The notes under the pieces were generated by a model, which was given only the letters and a program-made list of their open reading frames with translations, was not told the origin of the DNA and searched no databases. Made by a program: the position numbers and the translations under genes. A stretch of 64,000 bases of DNA, from contig JANPBU010000060.1 of the NCBI GenBank assembly GCA_031430595.1, positions 50,358-114,357 of the forward strand, in the 5' to 3' direction. Numbering within the stretch: position 1 is the stretch's first letter; the number at the start of each line of letters is the position of its first letter. This stretch comes from JANNBN01 sp031430595 (lineage in GTDB: Bacteria > Actinomycetota > Acidimicrobiia > Acidimicrobiales > JANYDT01). This document shows, piece after piece, positions 34,552-43,507 of the stretch.

Positions 34552-34680
34552 CTGATCGAGTGTAGGAACTGCGGGACACAACCCACCACCGAAGATATCT
34601 TGCACTTCAAATGTTGCGGCTGTGCGCGCGAGTTGTCACGATCTCATGATCTTTTGTCTATTGCCCGAAAGGAAGTCTGA
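34552..34680 (+). CDS. Possible 42-residue zinc-ribbon protein with CTG start
   Basis: Reads IECRNCGTQPTTEDILHFKC, then CGCAREL and a helical tail ending at a TGA at 34678. Two cysteine pairs (CRNC and CCGC) suit a zinc ribbon. No ATG, GTG or TTG opens this frame after the upstream stop. A CTG at 34552 sits 3 bases behind GGGGAG, a good ribosome site. It overlaps the 3' end of rsmI on the other strand. Start and even reality are uncertain. Confidence 0.35.
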   Translation: MIECRNCGTQPTTEDILHFKCCGCARELSRSHDLLSIARKEV

Positions 34681-35550
34681 GGCTTTGGGGCTCGTGGCCA
34701 AGTCGTACACTCGCTTACGAGTCACGCCGTCATAGTGCACAAACTGGTCGGTTACGTGCTGAACGGCATCTCGATTCGTCATTCCGTTCGCCCAAGCGTC
34801 AGCTAACGCCGATAAGAGCTTGTCATCGGTGGCCTCTTCGAGCTTTGGTGCAGCCCCGGCCAACACCAAAACAAACTCGCCGCGAGGTTCCACAAAATGG
34901 TCGGCGGCATCACCGAGACAGCCGCGCCACGTTTCTTCAAATTTCTTCGTGAGCTCTCGACTGATCGAAACCAGTCGATCCGCGCCGCATACGTGAACGA
35001 GGTCTTCGATCAGGTGAATGAGGCGATGCGGGGCTTCGTACAGCACGACCGTTCGACGTTGAGCGGCAATTTCAGTAAGCCGACTTTTGCGCTCAGACCC
35101 CTTCACGGGAAGAAAACCCTCAAACACAAACCGGTCGGTTTCGAGCCCGCTCACGACCAACGCAACCACGAGGGCGGTTGGCCCCGGCACACACTGCACG
35201 GCGAAGCCAGCTCTAACCGCCGCAATAACGACCCGCTGACCAGGGTCACTGATACCCGGTGTGCCAGCATCGGTAACCAGGGCAATCGTTTGACCCTGTA
35301 CCAACAGCCCAACGATTCCGTCTGCTGCAACGTGTTCGTTGTGTTCGTGCACGGCCAGTAGCCGTTTACCTTCGATGCCGCGGGCACTTAAGAGTTTTCG
35401 GGTATGTCGAGTGTCTTCGCAGGCAATCGCATCGGCATCACGCAGAGCTTGCTCGGCTCGTGGCGACAAGTCGCCAAGGTTTCCTATCGGGGTAGCTACG
35501 AGTACCAGACTGCCAACTCGAACCCCGCTTTGGCCACCATTAGTCGGCAT
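34636..35550 (-). CDS. rsmI: 16S rRNA (cytidine-2'-O)-methyltransferase
   Basis: 304 residues. It methylates the 2'-O of a cytidine in the 16S decoding region. Family blocks: GSLVLVATPIGNLGDLSPRA (about 12-31), DAIACEDTRHTRKLL (about 40-54), LVTDAGTPGISDPG (about 93-106), VPGPTALVVALV and FEGFLPVKGSERKSRL. Length is normal. Its ATG overlaps the DUF192 stop (TAATG), so ychF-DUF192-rsmI is one operon. Confidence 0.94.
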   Translation of the reverse strand: MPTNGGQSGVRVGSLVLVATPIGNLGDLSPRAEQALRDADAIACEDTRHTRKLLSARGIEGKRLLAVHEHNEHVAADGIVGLLVQGQTIALVTDAGTPGISDPGQRVVIAAVRAGFAVQCVPGPTALVVALVVSGLETDRFVFEGFLPVKGSERKSRLTEIAAQRRTVVLYEAPHRLIHLIEDLVHVCGADRLVSISRELTKKFEETWRGCLGDAADHFVEPRGEFVLVLAGAAPKLEEATDDKLLSALADAWANGMTNRDAVQHVTDQFVHYDGVTRKRVYDLATSPKASDFLSGNRQKIMRS

Positions 35551-35882
35551 TATTCGACCGTTACCTTCGCAGAGGGTTCAATACCGAGTTGGCTCGCCAC
35601 GCCTTCACCAAGTTCAAGAATCGCTACGGCCTTCCATCGTGGGCGCCCGATACGCCCCGGTGGCATTGTATGAACACTGATCACTCTGTGACCCCGATCC
35701 ACATGAACGACATCGAGCGCAATACGCATACCAATGCTATGTACAGATCGGGTTTTTGGGAACCACATTGGTACGTCGATCACCTCACGCGAGAGCAGGC
35801 CCCGCCGTCGATCAGTTCGGGTATCAGCTACATCGACTTGCGAAACTTGACACCCATTCACTCTGAGCGTCGAGCGCTGCAT
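35550..35882 (-). CDS. DUF192 family protein
   Basis: 110 residues from the ATG at 35882 (MQRSTLRVNG); the longer frame runs into ychF. The DUF192 core MWFPKTRSVHSIGMRIALDVVHVD, then MPPGRIGRPRWKAVAILELGEGVA, is clear. These small beta-barrel proteins have no settled function. No signal peptide is present, unlike many members. The start is 7 bases after the ychF stop and the stop overlaps the rsmI start. Confidence 0.85.
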   Translation of the reverse strand: MQRSTLRVNGCQVSQVDVADTRTDRRRGLLSREVIDVPMWFPKTRSVHSIGMRIALDVVHVDRGHRVISVHTMPPGRIGRPRWKAVAILELGEGVASQLGIEPSAKVTVE

Positions 35883-35889
35883 TGGCCAC

Positions 35890-36984
35890 CTACTTCGAGA
35901 CGTTGAACTTGAAATCCACGACGTCACCATCCTGCATTTCGTAGTCACGACCTTCAAGGCGAAGTTTTCCCACCTCTTTGGCCTTAACGAACGAACCACA
36001 TTCCAACAGAACATCCCACTGAATGGTTTCGACCTTGATGAAACCCCGTTGAATATCGGAGTGGATTTCACCGGCACACTCAGGGGCTTTGGCCCCCGCT
36101 CGAAATGTCCAGGCCCTGGTCTCTTTCTCACCCGTAGTCAGAAACGTTCGGCGGCCAAGCAGCGAATATGCCGACGTCATGACCCGCGGAAGCGCCCCTT
36201 CGCCCAGGCCAAACCCGTCAAGCATTTCAAGGCGGCCTTCGTCGTCGAGCATCGCAGCTTCGGCTTCTAGCTGAACACACATGCCAAGCACTTCGGAGTA
36301 TCCGGCCATAACGTCTTGTACCGGTTTGATAATCGACGACACATCGTCGAGGGCGTCGTCGCTCACGTTGACCACGGTAAGTACCGGCTTGTTAGTGAGT
36401 AGGAAGTACTCCTTCAGTAGTTCCTTCTCGTCAGCGGTTAATACGGTGCGGTAGAGCGGGGTTCCTTCAGACAGCACGGGCAGAATTTTTTCGAGTGCGG
36501 CAATACCGGGTAATAAGGTTTTGTCGAGCTTCGCTGCCCTCGTTCGCTTCGTGAGTTGAGTTTCGACCGTGGCCAGATCAGCAAGGGCCAGCTCGATTTC
36601 GACGACCGCTAGATGTTCGAGCGGGTCTGATGGCCCAGGTACGTCGTCACCGGTCGAACCCTTTTCGAAGGCTCGCAGAACGAACACGATTGCGTCGACT
36701 TCACGAATGTTCGCCAAAAACTTGTTACCGAGGCCCTCACCCTTTGAGGCGCCCTCGACCAGGCCACCGATGTCTACGAACTCAGACGTTGCGTGGATGA
36801 TCGTTTTCGTCTTCGACATTTCAGCAAGACGATACAGACGTGCGTCTGGCACCTTGGCCCGGCCAATGTTGGGCTCTTTCGTGGCGAATGGATACGGCGC
36901 TGCGAGCGCACCTCCCCCGGCCAACGCATTAAACAGTGATGATTTCCCTGCATTGGGGAGACCGACAAACCCGAAGCGTTCCAT
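35890..36984 (-). CDS. ychF: Redox-regulated ATPase YchF (Obg-family)
   Basis: 364 residues from the ATG at 36984 (MERFGFVGLPNAGKSS). An ATG 8 codons earlier is possible, but the chosen start matches the family. P-loop GLPNAGKSSLFNAL, switch region PNIGRAKVPD, Walker B-type FVDIGGLVEGASKGEGLGN, the NVSDD variant in place of the GTP-specifying NKxD (consistent with ATP use), and a C-terminal TGS domain ending VDFKFNVSK. It is a ribosome-associated, stress-linked ATPase. Confidence 0.94.
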   Translation of the reverse strand: MERFGFVGLPNAGKSSLFNALAGGGALAAPYPFATKEPNIGRAKVPDARLYRLAEMSKTKTIIHATSEFVDIGGLVEGASKGEGLGNKFLANIREVDAIVFVLRAFEKGSTGDDVPGPSDPLEHLAVVEIELALADLATVETQLTKRTRAAKLDKTLLPGIAALEKILPVLSEGTPLYRTVLTADEKELLKEYFLLTNKPVLTVVNVSDDALDDVSSIIKPVQDVMAGYSEVLGMCVQLEAEAAMLDDEGRLEMLDGFGLGEGALPRVMTSAYSLLGRRTFLTTGEKETRAWTFRAGAKAPECAGEIHSDIQRGFIKVETIQWDVLLECGSFVKAKEVGKLRLEGRDYEMQDGDVVDFKFNVSK

Positions 36985-37064
36985 AAGGTGGGCAAGGCTA
37001 CAAGGCAAATCGGGCGTCTTCTACTAGTGAATTCGGTAGGCAGATCGTCGGCTAAGTTAGGGAT

Positions 37065-37148
37065 ATGTCGAAGAAAACCTCGAAGCGCAAGTTCCGGGCT
37101 CGCAAGAAAAAGGCTAACCACGGCACCAAGCCGAACTGTGGTCGCTGA
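37065..37148 (+). CDS. Small ribosomal protein, bL37-like
   Basis: 27 codons: MSKKTSKRKFRARKKK, then ANHGTKPNCGR. The basic N-terminus and the ANHGxxPN end resemble the 24-residue 50S protein bL37 found in mycobacterial ribosomes. It is divergent from ychF, with 80 bases between. It is too short for standard gene callers. The assignment is by pattern only. Confidence 0.7.
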   Translation: MSKKTSKRKFRARKKKANHGTKPNCGR

Positions 37149-37300
37149 ATTACTGCGGAACCCGGCGATTCGTCGCTGATCATCAAGTAGCACCAAGTTT
37201 CGAGGTCGACATTGTCGGCCTCGTTTCGCGTTCCAGCCGTAATCCTGCTGGGGTTCAGTGGCGATCCCGTCGGGTTTCCGGTTACCCGTGCCAGGTTGAG

Positions 37301-37346
37301 CTGTTCTGTGCCGGGTTGTTCGGCCGAGGAACCCGGCACAGAACAG
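37301..37346. terminator. Long hairpin, possible terminator or repeat element
   Basis: CTGTTCTGTGCCGGGTT at 37301-37317 pairs perfectly with 37330-37346 across a 12-base loop. No T-run follows on either side, so it is not a standard intrinsic terminator. It lies between the bL37-like gene and the VOC gene, 57 bases before the latter's start. The rest of 37149-37402 shows nothing else I can support. Confidence 0.6.
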
Positions 37347-37402
37347 GTGAATGCGGCACAGGATTCGGGGGGTGGACCGGCAAACCGGTAGGTTCGAGGG
37401 TT

Positions 37403-38065
37403 ATGACACGCTTGATCTACGTATCCGTTGCTGATGCCCCCGAAACTTGGGCTGCGCTTGGGTTTACCCTCGCCGATTCCAGCGTACGAATTGGTTCGAC
37501 CACATTCGTTTTGGAAGGCACCGGTGAAAGTCGAGGCATAATCGGCTGGACCCTCGCGGCAGACGATAGGCCAATTCCCGATTCGATTGACGGCCTTGCA
37601 ACCGGATCAATCACCGGTGCTGGCGCAGCAATTGCGGCACCAAAACACCCGAACGGGATAGATGGGATTGACCACCTCGTGGTCTCGACGCCCAATCTGG
37701 AACGCACCATTGCGGTACTCGAAGACCTCGATATTCCCTGTCGTCGGAGACGTGAAGGTGCGGCGTATGGGCAACAAAAGATGCAGCAAGCGTTCTTTTG
37801 GCTAGGCGACGTCATCCTTGAGGTGGTTGGGCCCGAGGCCGTCAGTTCTGACGACGACGAGTCACCGAAACCCGCATCGTTTTTCGGAATCGCTCTTACT
37901 GCCAGCGATTTACCCGCAACTCAGGCATTCTTCGGCGACCTCATGAAGCCTCCGGTTGAAGCCGTTCAGCCAGGCCGCCTGATCACGACCATTTCGTCAC
38001 GGGGCGGCTCGACGCTGGCAATCGCCGTCATGAACAACCACGAAGCTCAATCGGCAGCGAACTAA
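37403..38065 (+). CDS. VOC (glyoxalase/bleomycin-resistance) superfamily protein
   Basis: 220 residues from the ATG at 37403 (MTRLIYVSVADAPETW). Two VOC-like modules are visible; the clearer one begins GIDHLVVSTPNLERTIAVLEDLDI (about 96-119) and ends FWLGDVILEVVGPE. These proteins bind a metal and act on small molecules; the role here is unknown. The stop overlaps the Uma2-family gene on the other strand by 4 bases. Confidence 0.78.
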   Translation: MTRLIYVSVADAPETWAALGFTLADSSVRIGSTTFVLEGTGESRGIIGWTLAADDRPIPDSIDGLATGSITGAGAAIAAPKHPNGIDGIDHLVVSTPNLERTIAVLEDLDIPCRRRREGAAYGQQKMQQAFFWLGDVILEVVGPEAVSSDDDESPKPASFFGIALTASDLPATQAFFGDLMKPPVEAVQPGRLITTISSRGGSTLAIAVMNNHEAQSAAN

Positions 38066-38571
38066 TCATCGCTCGGCCAATCGAGTTGCTCTTCGACCTC
38101 AGCCATCACCAGCCCGAGTACCGCTGACGTAGCCACAACTGCTCTCGTCGAAAGATTGGTACACCGAACAGATCGGTCGGAAGGGTCAATCACGATTACT
38201 TCCTCAACGCCCTGAGCAGCATAAAAATCAAACTTCTGGGTGCTGGCATCACCAGGCGAAACAATCTCGATGACCAATGCCGCAGTCGGATTCCACACGC
38301 CTAGTGGACGCGTTCGGTGGTAGCCGTGATCTGGAACCCGATAATTGTTCGGGCTCCCTAGGTTAAATGGGCTCGTACCCATAAGCCCTTGACTACGTGC
38401 AACTGCGCTAAACAACACAACCACCTGATCATGCAAATAGCCGTGCCCCCAATGTGCTGCTGGTGCCATTCGATATTCCCCATCCCATACCTCGTCAAAC
38501 AAGTCGAGGCCAAGTAGTGCCCGGTGGGCCCGCTCGGCGAGTGCAACATTTTCAGGAACGGAAATCTGCAT
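38062..38571 (-). CDS. Uma2-family (DUF820) putative endonuclease
   Basis: 169 residues. The PD-(D/E)xK-like core is visible: NYRVPDHGYHR (about 91-101) with the Asp, then AALVIEIVSPGDASTQKFDFYAAQGVEEVIVIDP (about 112-145) with the Glu and Lys. Uma2 proteins are numerous in cyanobacteria and some actinobacteria, and their function is unproven. It diverges from the protease gene at 38691. Confidence 0.82.
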   Translation of the reverse strand: MQISVPENVALAERAHRALLGLDLFDEVWDGEYRMAPAAHWGHGYLHDQVVVLFSAVARSQGLMGTSPFNLGSPNNYRVPDHGYHRTRPLGVWNPTAALVIEIVSPGDASTQKFDFYAAQGVEEVIVIDPSDRSVRCTNLSTRAVVATSAVLGLVMAEVEEQLDWPSDD

Positions 38572-38634
38572 GTCTTAAGAATACAGACGGGGTGTGTCAA
38601 AGGAAAGTGCGCCGAACCCGGATCTCAGCCAGTA

Positions 38635-38648
38635 TGTGATGTATCACA
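38635..38648. promoter_or_regulatory. TGTGATGTATCACA palindrome upstream of the protease-CHAT cassette
   Basis: Perfect 6+2+6 inverted repeat, 43 bases before the GTG of the protease gene. It resembles GntR-type sites more than CRP sites, whose half-sites are spaced by six bases. A regulator could bind here to control the cassette. No cognate regulator gene is beside it. Confidence 0.45.
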
Positions 38649-38690
38649 GCGGCGTTCGATGCCTCTACTACAACTGACCAGGAGGACTAC

Positions 38691-40109
38691 GTGCAACAAC
38701 AACCGTCTGAGTTTCGGGCAGATTCACATCCGGCAGCAACAGCGGAACATCATGCTCGCCGCAAGGCGATCAACGACATCAAAGAACGCAAAGCGATATT
38801 CGAACCTGAACCCGAAGTTTTTTTTGATGGACGGCGAATCATCGTCGAAGGTTCAACTTCTGGTGAAGCAAATGAGATTCTCGAAAAATTCGGTTTGAAA
38901 CCCGTGAACGGCACCGACATTACCGAATGCGGCGACCTTCGTCGGAAAGCAATCGCGCTGTTGCAATCCGAGTTGAATGTCGAGGTATTTGAAGGGCCTC
39001 CCGGAAGCGCAACCAAAGCCATAGATGCATTGCGGTCAATCAAGGCCAACGTGTCACCAATCATCTTGTTGACCTTGGCACCGCACGATATGGGTCCGTC
39101 AGGTCATCCGAGCACAGTCCCCGGAACCATTTCAACCAACCGTAAAGGCGCGGGGTTAAATGACCAGAAAGTCGTCATTGCTGTGCTCGACACCGGAATG
39201 CCAGCTGGTTGGCAAAATTGGCACCGAAACAACGTCGTCCTCAATGCAATCGCTTCGTTAGACCGCCCTGACCCTCTGTACGAATCTGGTGCGTCAACGA
39301 ACCCACCGAACCTTAACGAAGTCGCTGCAGCCGGTCACGGTATTTTTGTTGCCGCCGTGGCTTCTCGAAATTCTGTCCCGAGTGTCGAGGTGTTGGCATT
39401 TAGATCGAGTGAATTCATTCTGAGTAACACAACGGCACCGGGTTCGTTCGGCACGCTTATCAGCACGTTTGAAATAGCGGTCGACCTCATTACGGCAGCT
39501 CTTAGCGTTGATGAGCACACCCCGCTTATCTTCAATCTGTCGTTCGGTGGCTACGCAACGTCTCCCGCGGATATGGACTTTTTGAAACGGGTAATGCAGT
39601 TAGTCGAGAAACTGCATCCGGGAACAGTCTTCTGTGCCGCCGCAGGGAACAAGGCCAACTTCGATCCAGACCCTACAGACCCCGACTACAGCGAGGGTAC
39701 GCGGCCCATCTATCCGGCAGCATTTTGTAACGACACTGACATGAGCCGAATGGTTGTTTCAGTCGGGGCGATTGACCCGGCCAGCAACACCATCGCCAGT
39801 TATTCAGGGCGGGGCCCGTGGGTGAACGCGTGGGCCGATGGAACCTTCACCGCCGAATACGTCTGCGGTCGCTGGACCAATACCGCTACGGGCACTTATG
39901 ACTTTGACGACACATCGCCACTCGCTATTTGGAGTGGAACGTCGTTTGCTACCCCCTATGTTGCTGCGATCATCGCTAGCGAATGTGCAGCGACGGGTCA
40001 CTCTCCTCAGAACGTTTGGAACCGTATGCGACCAAACCTTCCAAACGGGTTGTCTTGGATTGATGCAAACAACGTGATTCACAGCGAACTCGGTGGTGTC
40101 GTGCGGTAG
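38691..40109 (+). CDS. Cytoplasmic subtilisin-like (S8) serine protease
   Basis: 472 residues. GTG start with GGAGG 7 bases before it. The first ~150 residues are a polar, helical N-terminal region without a signal peptide. The S8 catalytic triad is complete: Asp167 in AVLDTGMP, His216 in AAGHGIFVAAV, Ser418 in WSGTSFATPYVAA, with the oxyanion Asn in CAAAGNKAN. The lack of a signal peptide points to a protease acting inside the cell. It is the first gene of a cassette with a TPR-CHAT protein, a sigma factor and an unknown protein, all same strand and closely spaced. Confidence 0.9.
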   Translation: MQQQPSEFRADSHPAATAEHHARRKAINDIKERKAIFEPEPEVFFDGRRIIVEGSTSGEANEILEKFGLKPVNGTDITECGDLRRKAIALLQSELNVEVFEGPPGSATKAIDALRSIKANVSPIILLTLAPHDMGPSGHPSTVPGTISTNRKGAGLNDQKVVIAVLDTGMPAGWQNWHRNNVVLNAIASLDRPDPLYESGASTNPPNLNEVAAAGHGIFVAAVASRNSVPSVEVLAFRSSEFILSNTTAPGSFGTLISTFEIAVDLITAALSVDEHTPLIFNLSFGGYATSPADMDFLKRVMQLVEKLHPGTVFCAAAGNKANFDPDPTDPDYSEGTRPIYPAAFCNDTDMSRMVVSVGAIDPASNTIASYSGRGPWVNAWADGTFTAEYVCGRWTNTATGTYDFDDTSPLAIWSGTSFATPYVAAIIASECAATGHSPQNVWNRMRPNLPNGLSWIDANNVIHSELGGVVR

Positions 40110-40122
40110 TGCTGGTTGCGCA

Positions 40123-40164
40123 GTAATACCGGTTGTTCGGTAATACCGGTTGTTCGGTAATACC
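40123..40164. repeat. 17-bp direct repeats before the CHAT gene
   Basis: GTAATACCGGTTGTTCG at 40123-40139 and 40140-40156, then a partial copy GTAATACC at 40157-40164. They fill the gap between the protease stop and the CHAT start. A regulatory or RNA-level role is possible. Slippage repeats are the plain alternative. Confidence 0.8.
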
Positions 40165-40176
40165 ATCCGAGGCGTG

Positions 40177-42906
40177 GTGATCGCTGAGCAGCATTTGAAA
40201 TGGCTGGCACTCGCCAGCGCCTCGCCTACCGAAGCCATTGAAGAACTAGACCAAGAACTGGTCGCCGCTTTGCGCAGGGGCAATGTTCATGATGAGATCG
40301 CACTTCGACGCGCGCTTGGTCTGGCAGAACGAAGCCGTATGCGACTCGCCGAGTCGATCAGTCACCTCGAACACGCAATCAGCCTGGCCGATCAACTCGG
40401 CGAGCATGTAACCGCGGCTCATTGCCGAAACACGCTGGCCGGGTCGTTAACGTACGCCGGACGGTCGACTGAAGCACTTGACTTGATGGCGAAGGTCATC
40501 GCAGAGCTACCTGAACCCGACTGCAGTCAAGCCGAAGCGCAACTCGTTACCATCCTGAGTTTGGCGGGTAGCCATCGTGAGGCGCTTGAAAAGAGTCAAT
40601 TGTTGCTTACCCGTTTCACAGAGCAAGGCGACGCTGTATGGGGCGCACGGATCAGGCAGTCACGCTCGATGATTCACCTCTATTTAGGCGATCCGGTCGC
40701 TGGAATTGCAGATGCTGAATCGGCAATCGCAATCTATCAGTCAATCGGAAACGCTGCCGGCGTTGCCCGAACTCGTCACAACGTTGCTGCACTGCGCGGG
40801 CTGGGTGGAGACATCATTGGTGCACTCGACCTCTTCGCTGATGTTGAGACTGAGTTCCGGCGACTCGACATTCCTTTGTCGATTGGGGCCGATGGTCGAG
40901 TGGCGACATTATTCGCTGCCGGGCTCATCGAAGATGCCGTGAACGAATCTCAGTCGGCCATGCGCGAGTCTGAACAACTCGGAGCGGAGGGTCTACTGGT
41001 CGAAGCTGCCGTTTGGCACGCTTTGGCGCTCGCCCAATTGGGCCGTTGGGGTGAAGTTGCCAAGTCGGCCGCTGTCGCAAAACGGGTATTTGCGAAACAG
41101 TCACGCCCGGCCTGGGAAGCATTTGCCTTAGCGCTCGAGGTCGAAGCTGATGTTGAGGGGCTACTGGGGGCGACCCTGATGTGTTTGACGTACCGCGACC
41201 CAGACACAAATATGCACGCTGAACGAATGGTGCAGGCCACCAGGGATGCAGCTGAAGGCATGCGCGCGAATGGATGGGTTCAAGCGACCAGGGTCGAAGT
41301 GATCGCAGCTCTCGTTGGCGCCTCTGCAGACCCGTCGGGTGGTTTCCCAAGACTCAAGGATCTGAGTGACCTTCGATCAACCGGGATCGTCGAACATCAG
41401 CTTCTTGGCTGGCTGTGCGCCGGAGCTTGTGAGGTTCTCGAAGACCCTTCACCACTTGGGCTAGCGAATGCAGCGGCAGTTTGGCACGAAGGTACCCGCT
41501 CGCTCACCCACCGTTTTGGTCAATTCTCAACGCTAGAAGGAAATGTCGTCACCAACTCGGTGCGGCACACACTGGCCACTGCCGGAATCGCAGCATTAAT
41601 TAGGGCACAGGAGTACCTCAAAGCGCTCATTTGGATCGAGGAAGAACGCAGCACTCCCCATCGAGTTCGACTGACTCCTGGGTCTGATGTGGCTGAAGAG
41701 CATCTTTTGACTGAGCTTCGAGCACTTCACATACAAACAGCTTCTCCAAGTTCGAACGAAAGCGTCAAAGACTTACTATCTCGACAAACAGAACTTGAAC
41801 GAACACTTCGAGGTAAGTCTGTGAGTTCAATTCCGTCGACTGATCCGCAGCCCGAAGAGTTAACCGCTCATAGGTTTTTTGGCACAGTTCCGTCAGTAAC
41901 GTTTTTCGTAAACTCCGATGATATATGTGTACTTACCTTAACTCCAACAAGGTCATCGGAGGTGAAGTTTCATCGGCTCGGCCCCATCAAATCGTTCGAG
42001 CGAACGCTCAGAAACATTCGAAGCAGTGCTGAACGACTTTCCCTTGGCGCAGACCAGTGGCCGAGTATCGAAGAGGTCATCACCCATGATCTTTCTGATC
42101 TCGATCGACGGCTGATAACGCCGTGGCTTCAGGCGATTGATGAGGGTTCGGATGAACCTCAGCCCCTGCTTATCAGTGCCCCACCGCAACTCGATGTTGC
42201 GTGGTGTGCTCTCCCGAGCTTGCGTAGTCGCGACATCTCACTCGTCAGTTCACTCGAGAGTTCAACAGCTGGTTTAACCACAAACCAAAGCGAAGTACCG
42301 ATCACTCGCGAGTTAGGGCTCGTTGTTTCGATCGCTGGCCCAAACCTTGAGTGCGCCAAATCGGAAGTCGAAGCGATAGGACGAATAAGGCGCGGTCGAG
42401 TTGTTCTCGCTGATGGCGCTACTCGGGACGAGGTCCGCAACACCTTGGCGACGGCACATACCGTTCACTTGGCCTGCCACGCCACGCTTCGACACGATCA
42501 ACCTCTGTTCTCGTCTCTTGAATTAGCCGACGGGCCACTCTTTCTTCACGACCTTGCCCGGTCAGGACAGGTTTCCCCGATCATCGTTCTTTCGGCCTGC
42601 AACGCCGGCCGAACTTCGAGTCGTTCCGGTGGCGGTGCCGCTGGCTTTGCTCGAACCCTCCTTTCACTCGGTGCAACCACAGTTGTTGCGCCGCTTGTGC
42701 CGGTGAGCGATGTGCTCATGGTTGCACCAATGGTCGAGTTCCACCGTCTACTTGCCGAGTCAGACCGAAGGTCCATTGCCCGACCGGAAGTCTGGGAGTC
42801 GCTTCCAACATCCGAAGCTCTTCGCCGAATTCGTTGTTCAACAACCCTGACGGCACAAGAATCGTTCACTGCTGCGCTGTGTGTGGCGTTTGTTGCAAGC
42901 CCATAG
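40177..42906 (+). CDS. TPR-CHAT protein (caspase-like protease)
   Basis: 909 residues from the GTG at 40177, which has GAGG 4 bases before it; a GTG at 40174 is the alternative. Residues ~10-330 are TPR-like helical pairs (e.g. HLEHAISLADQLGEHVTAA, AGIADAESAIAIYQSIGN). The C-terminal CHAT domain has the caspase-type dyad: His768 in LACHATLRHD and Cys808 in VLSACNAG. CHAT proteases cut target proteins when activated by a partner. The neighbours offer candidates: the S8 protease before it and the sigma factor after it. The sigma gene starts 23 bases behind its stop. Confidence 0.9.
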   Translation: MIAEQHLKWLALASASPTEAIEELDQELVAALRRGNVHDEIALRRALGLAERSRMRLAESISHLEHAISLADQLGEHVTAAHCRNTLAGSLTYAGRSTEALDLMAKVIAELPEPDCSQAEAQLVTILSLAGSHREALEKSQLLLTRFTEQGDAVWGARIRQSRSMIHLYLGDPVAGIADAESAIAIYQSIGNAAGVARTRHNVAALRGLGGDIIGALDLFADVETEFRRLDIPLSIGADGRVATLFAAGLIEDAVNESQSAMRESEQLGAEGLLVEAAVWHALALAQLGRWGEVAKSAAVAKRVFAKQSRPAWEAFALALEVEADVEGLLGATLMCLTYRDPDTNMHAERMVQATRDAAEGMRANGWVQATRVEVIAALVGASADPSGGFPRLKDLSDLRSTGIVEHQLLGWLCAGACEVLEDPSPLGLANAAAVWHEGTRSLTHRFGQFSTLEGNVVTNSVRHTLATAGIAALIRAQEYLKALIWIEEERSTPHRVRLTPGSDVAEEHLLTELRALHIQTASPSSNESVKDLLSRQTELERTLRGKSVSSIPSTDPQPEELTAHRFFGTVPSVTFFVNSDDICVLTLTPTRSSEVKFHRLGPIKSFERTLRNIRSSAERLSLGADQWPSIEEVITHDLSDLDRRLITPWLQAIDEGSDEPQPLLISAPPQLDVAWCALPSLRSRDISLVSSLESSTAGLTTNQSEVPITRELGLVVSIAGPNLECAKSEVEAIGRIRRGRVVLADGATRDEVRNTLATAHTVHLACHATLRHDQPLFSSLELADGPLFLHDLARSGQVSPIIVLSACNAGRTSSRSGGGAAGFARTLLSLGATTVVAPLVPVSDVLMVAPMVEFHRLLAESDRRSIARPEVWESLPTSEALRRIRCSTTLTAQESFTAALCVAFVASP

Positions 42907-42929
42907 GTGAATCCGGGTACGGTGTCGGG

Positions 42930-43487
42930 GTGGAGGATGACATCAAAGGACTGATCGCTGACGCGGTTTCAGGTGATGAGCGAGCCTTCCAGTCCATTGT
43001 CAGCCGCCATTCTGGTTTGGTCTGGTCGATCATCCGTTCATATCGCCTGTCACGCGTCGACGGCGAAGATGCGGCACAGGGCGTGTGGCTTGCGGTCGTC
43101 CAACACCTAGGTTCGCTGCGCGAGCCTGACCGGCTTCCCGCTTGGATTGCAACCACAACACGGCGCGAGTGCCTTGCGGTGATTAGACGTGGCAGCCGAC
43201 TGCCGGAAAACAACAATGAACTCATTGAACGAATGAGCGCAAAAGATACTGACCCTGACCGCCAGTTGCTCATCGATGAACGCTCACGGGCGTTAACCGA
43301 AGCATTCGCCGAGCTCGATGAACGATGCCGCGAATTGTTGAGCCTGCTTGGGTCAGATCCTCCGCTTGCATACCAAGACGTTTCAGAGCTACTGGGTGTT
43401 CCAATCGGGGCAATTGGGCCCACACGAACCCGGTGCTTAGAAAAAATTCGTCGCCATCGCGCAATTCAACGTCTCAATCTCGCCTGA
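42930..43487 (+). CDS. Sigma-70 family (ECF-like) RNA polymerase sigma factor
   Basis: 185 residues from the GTG at 42930 (MEDDIKGLIADAVSGDE); the upstream frame overlaps the CHAT gene. Region 2: AFQSIVSRHSGLVWSIIRSY, then GEDAAQGVWLAVVQHLGSLR and WIATTTRRECLAVIRR. Region 4: FAELDERCRELLSLLGSD and YQDVSELLGVPIGAIGPTRTRCLEKIRR. No anti-sigma factor of a known type is encoded next to it. The cassette's protease or CHAT protein could control it by cutting a partner; this is inference. Confidence 0.88.
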   Translation: MEDDIKGLIADAVSGDERAFQSIVSRHSGLVWSIIRSYRLSRVDGEDAAQGVWLAVVQHLGSLREPDRLPAWIATTTRRECLAVIRRGSRLPENNNELIERMSAKDTDPDRQLLIDERSRALTEAFAELDERCRELLSLLGSDPPLAYQDVSELLGVPIGAIGPTRTRCLEKIRRHRAIQRLNLA

Positions 43488-43507
43488 GCCCCCTCTAGAT
43501 ACTTGCC

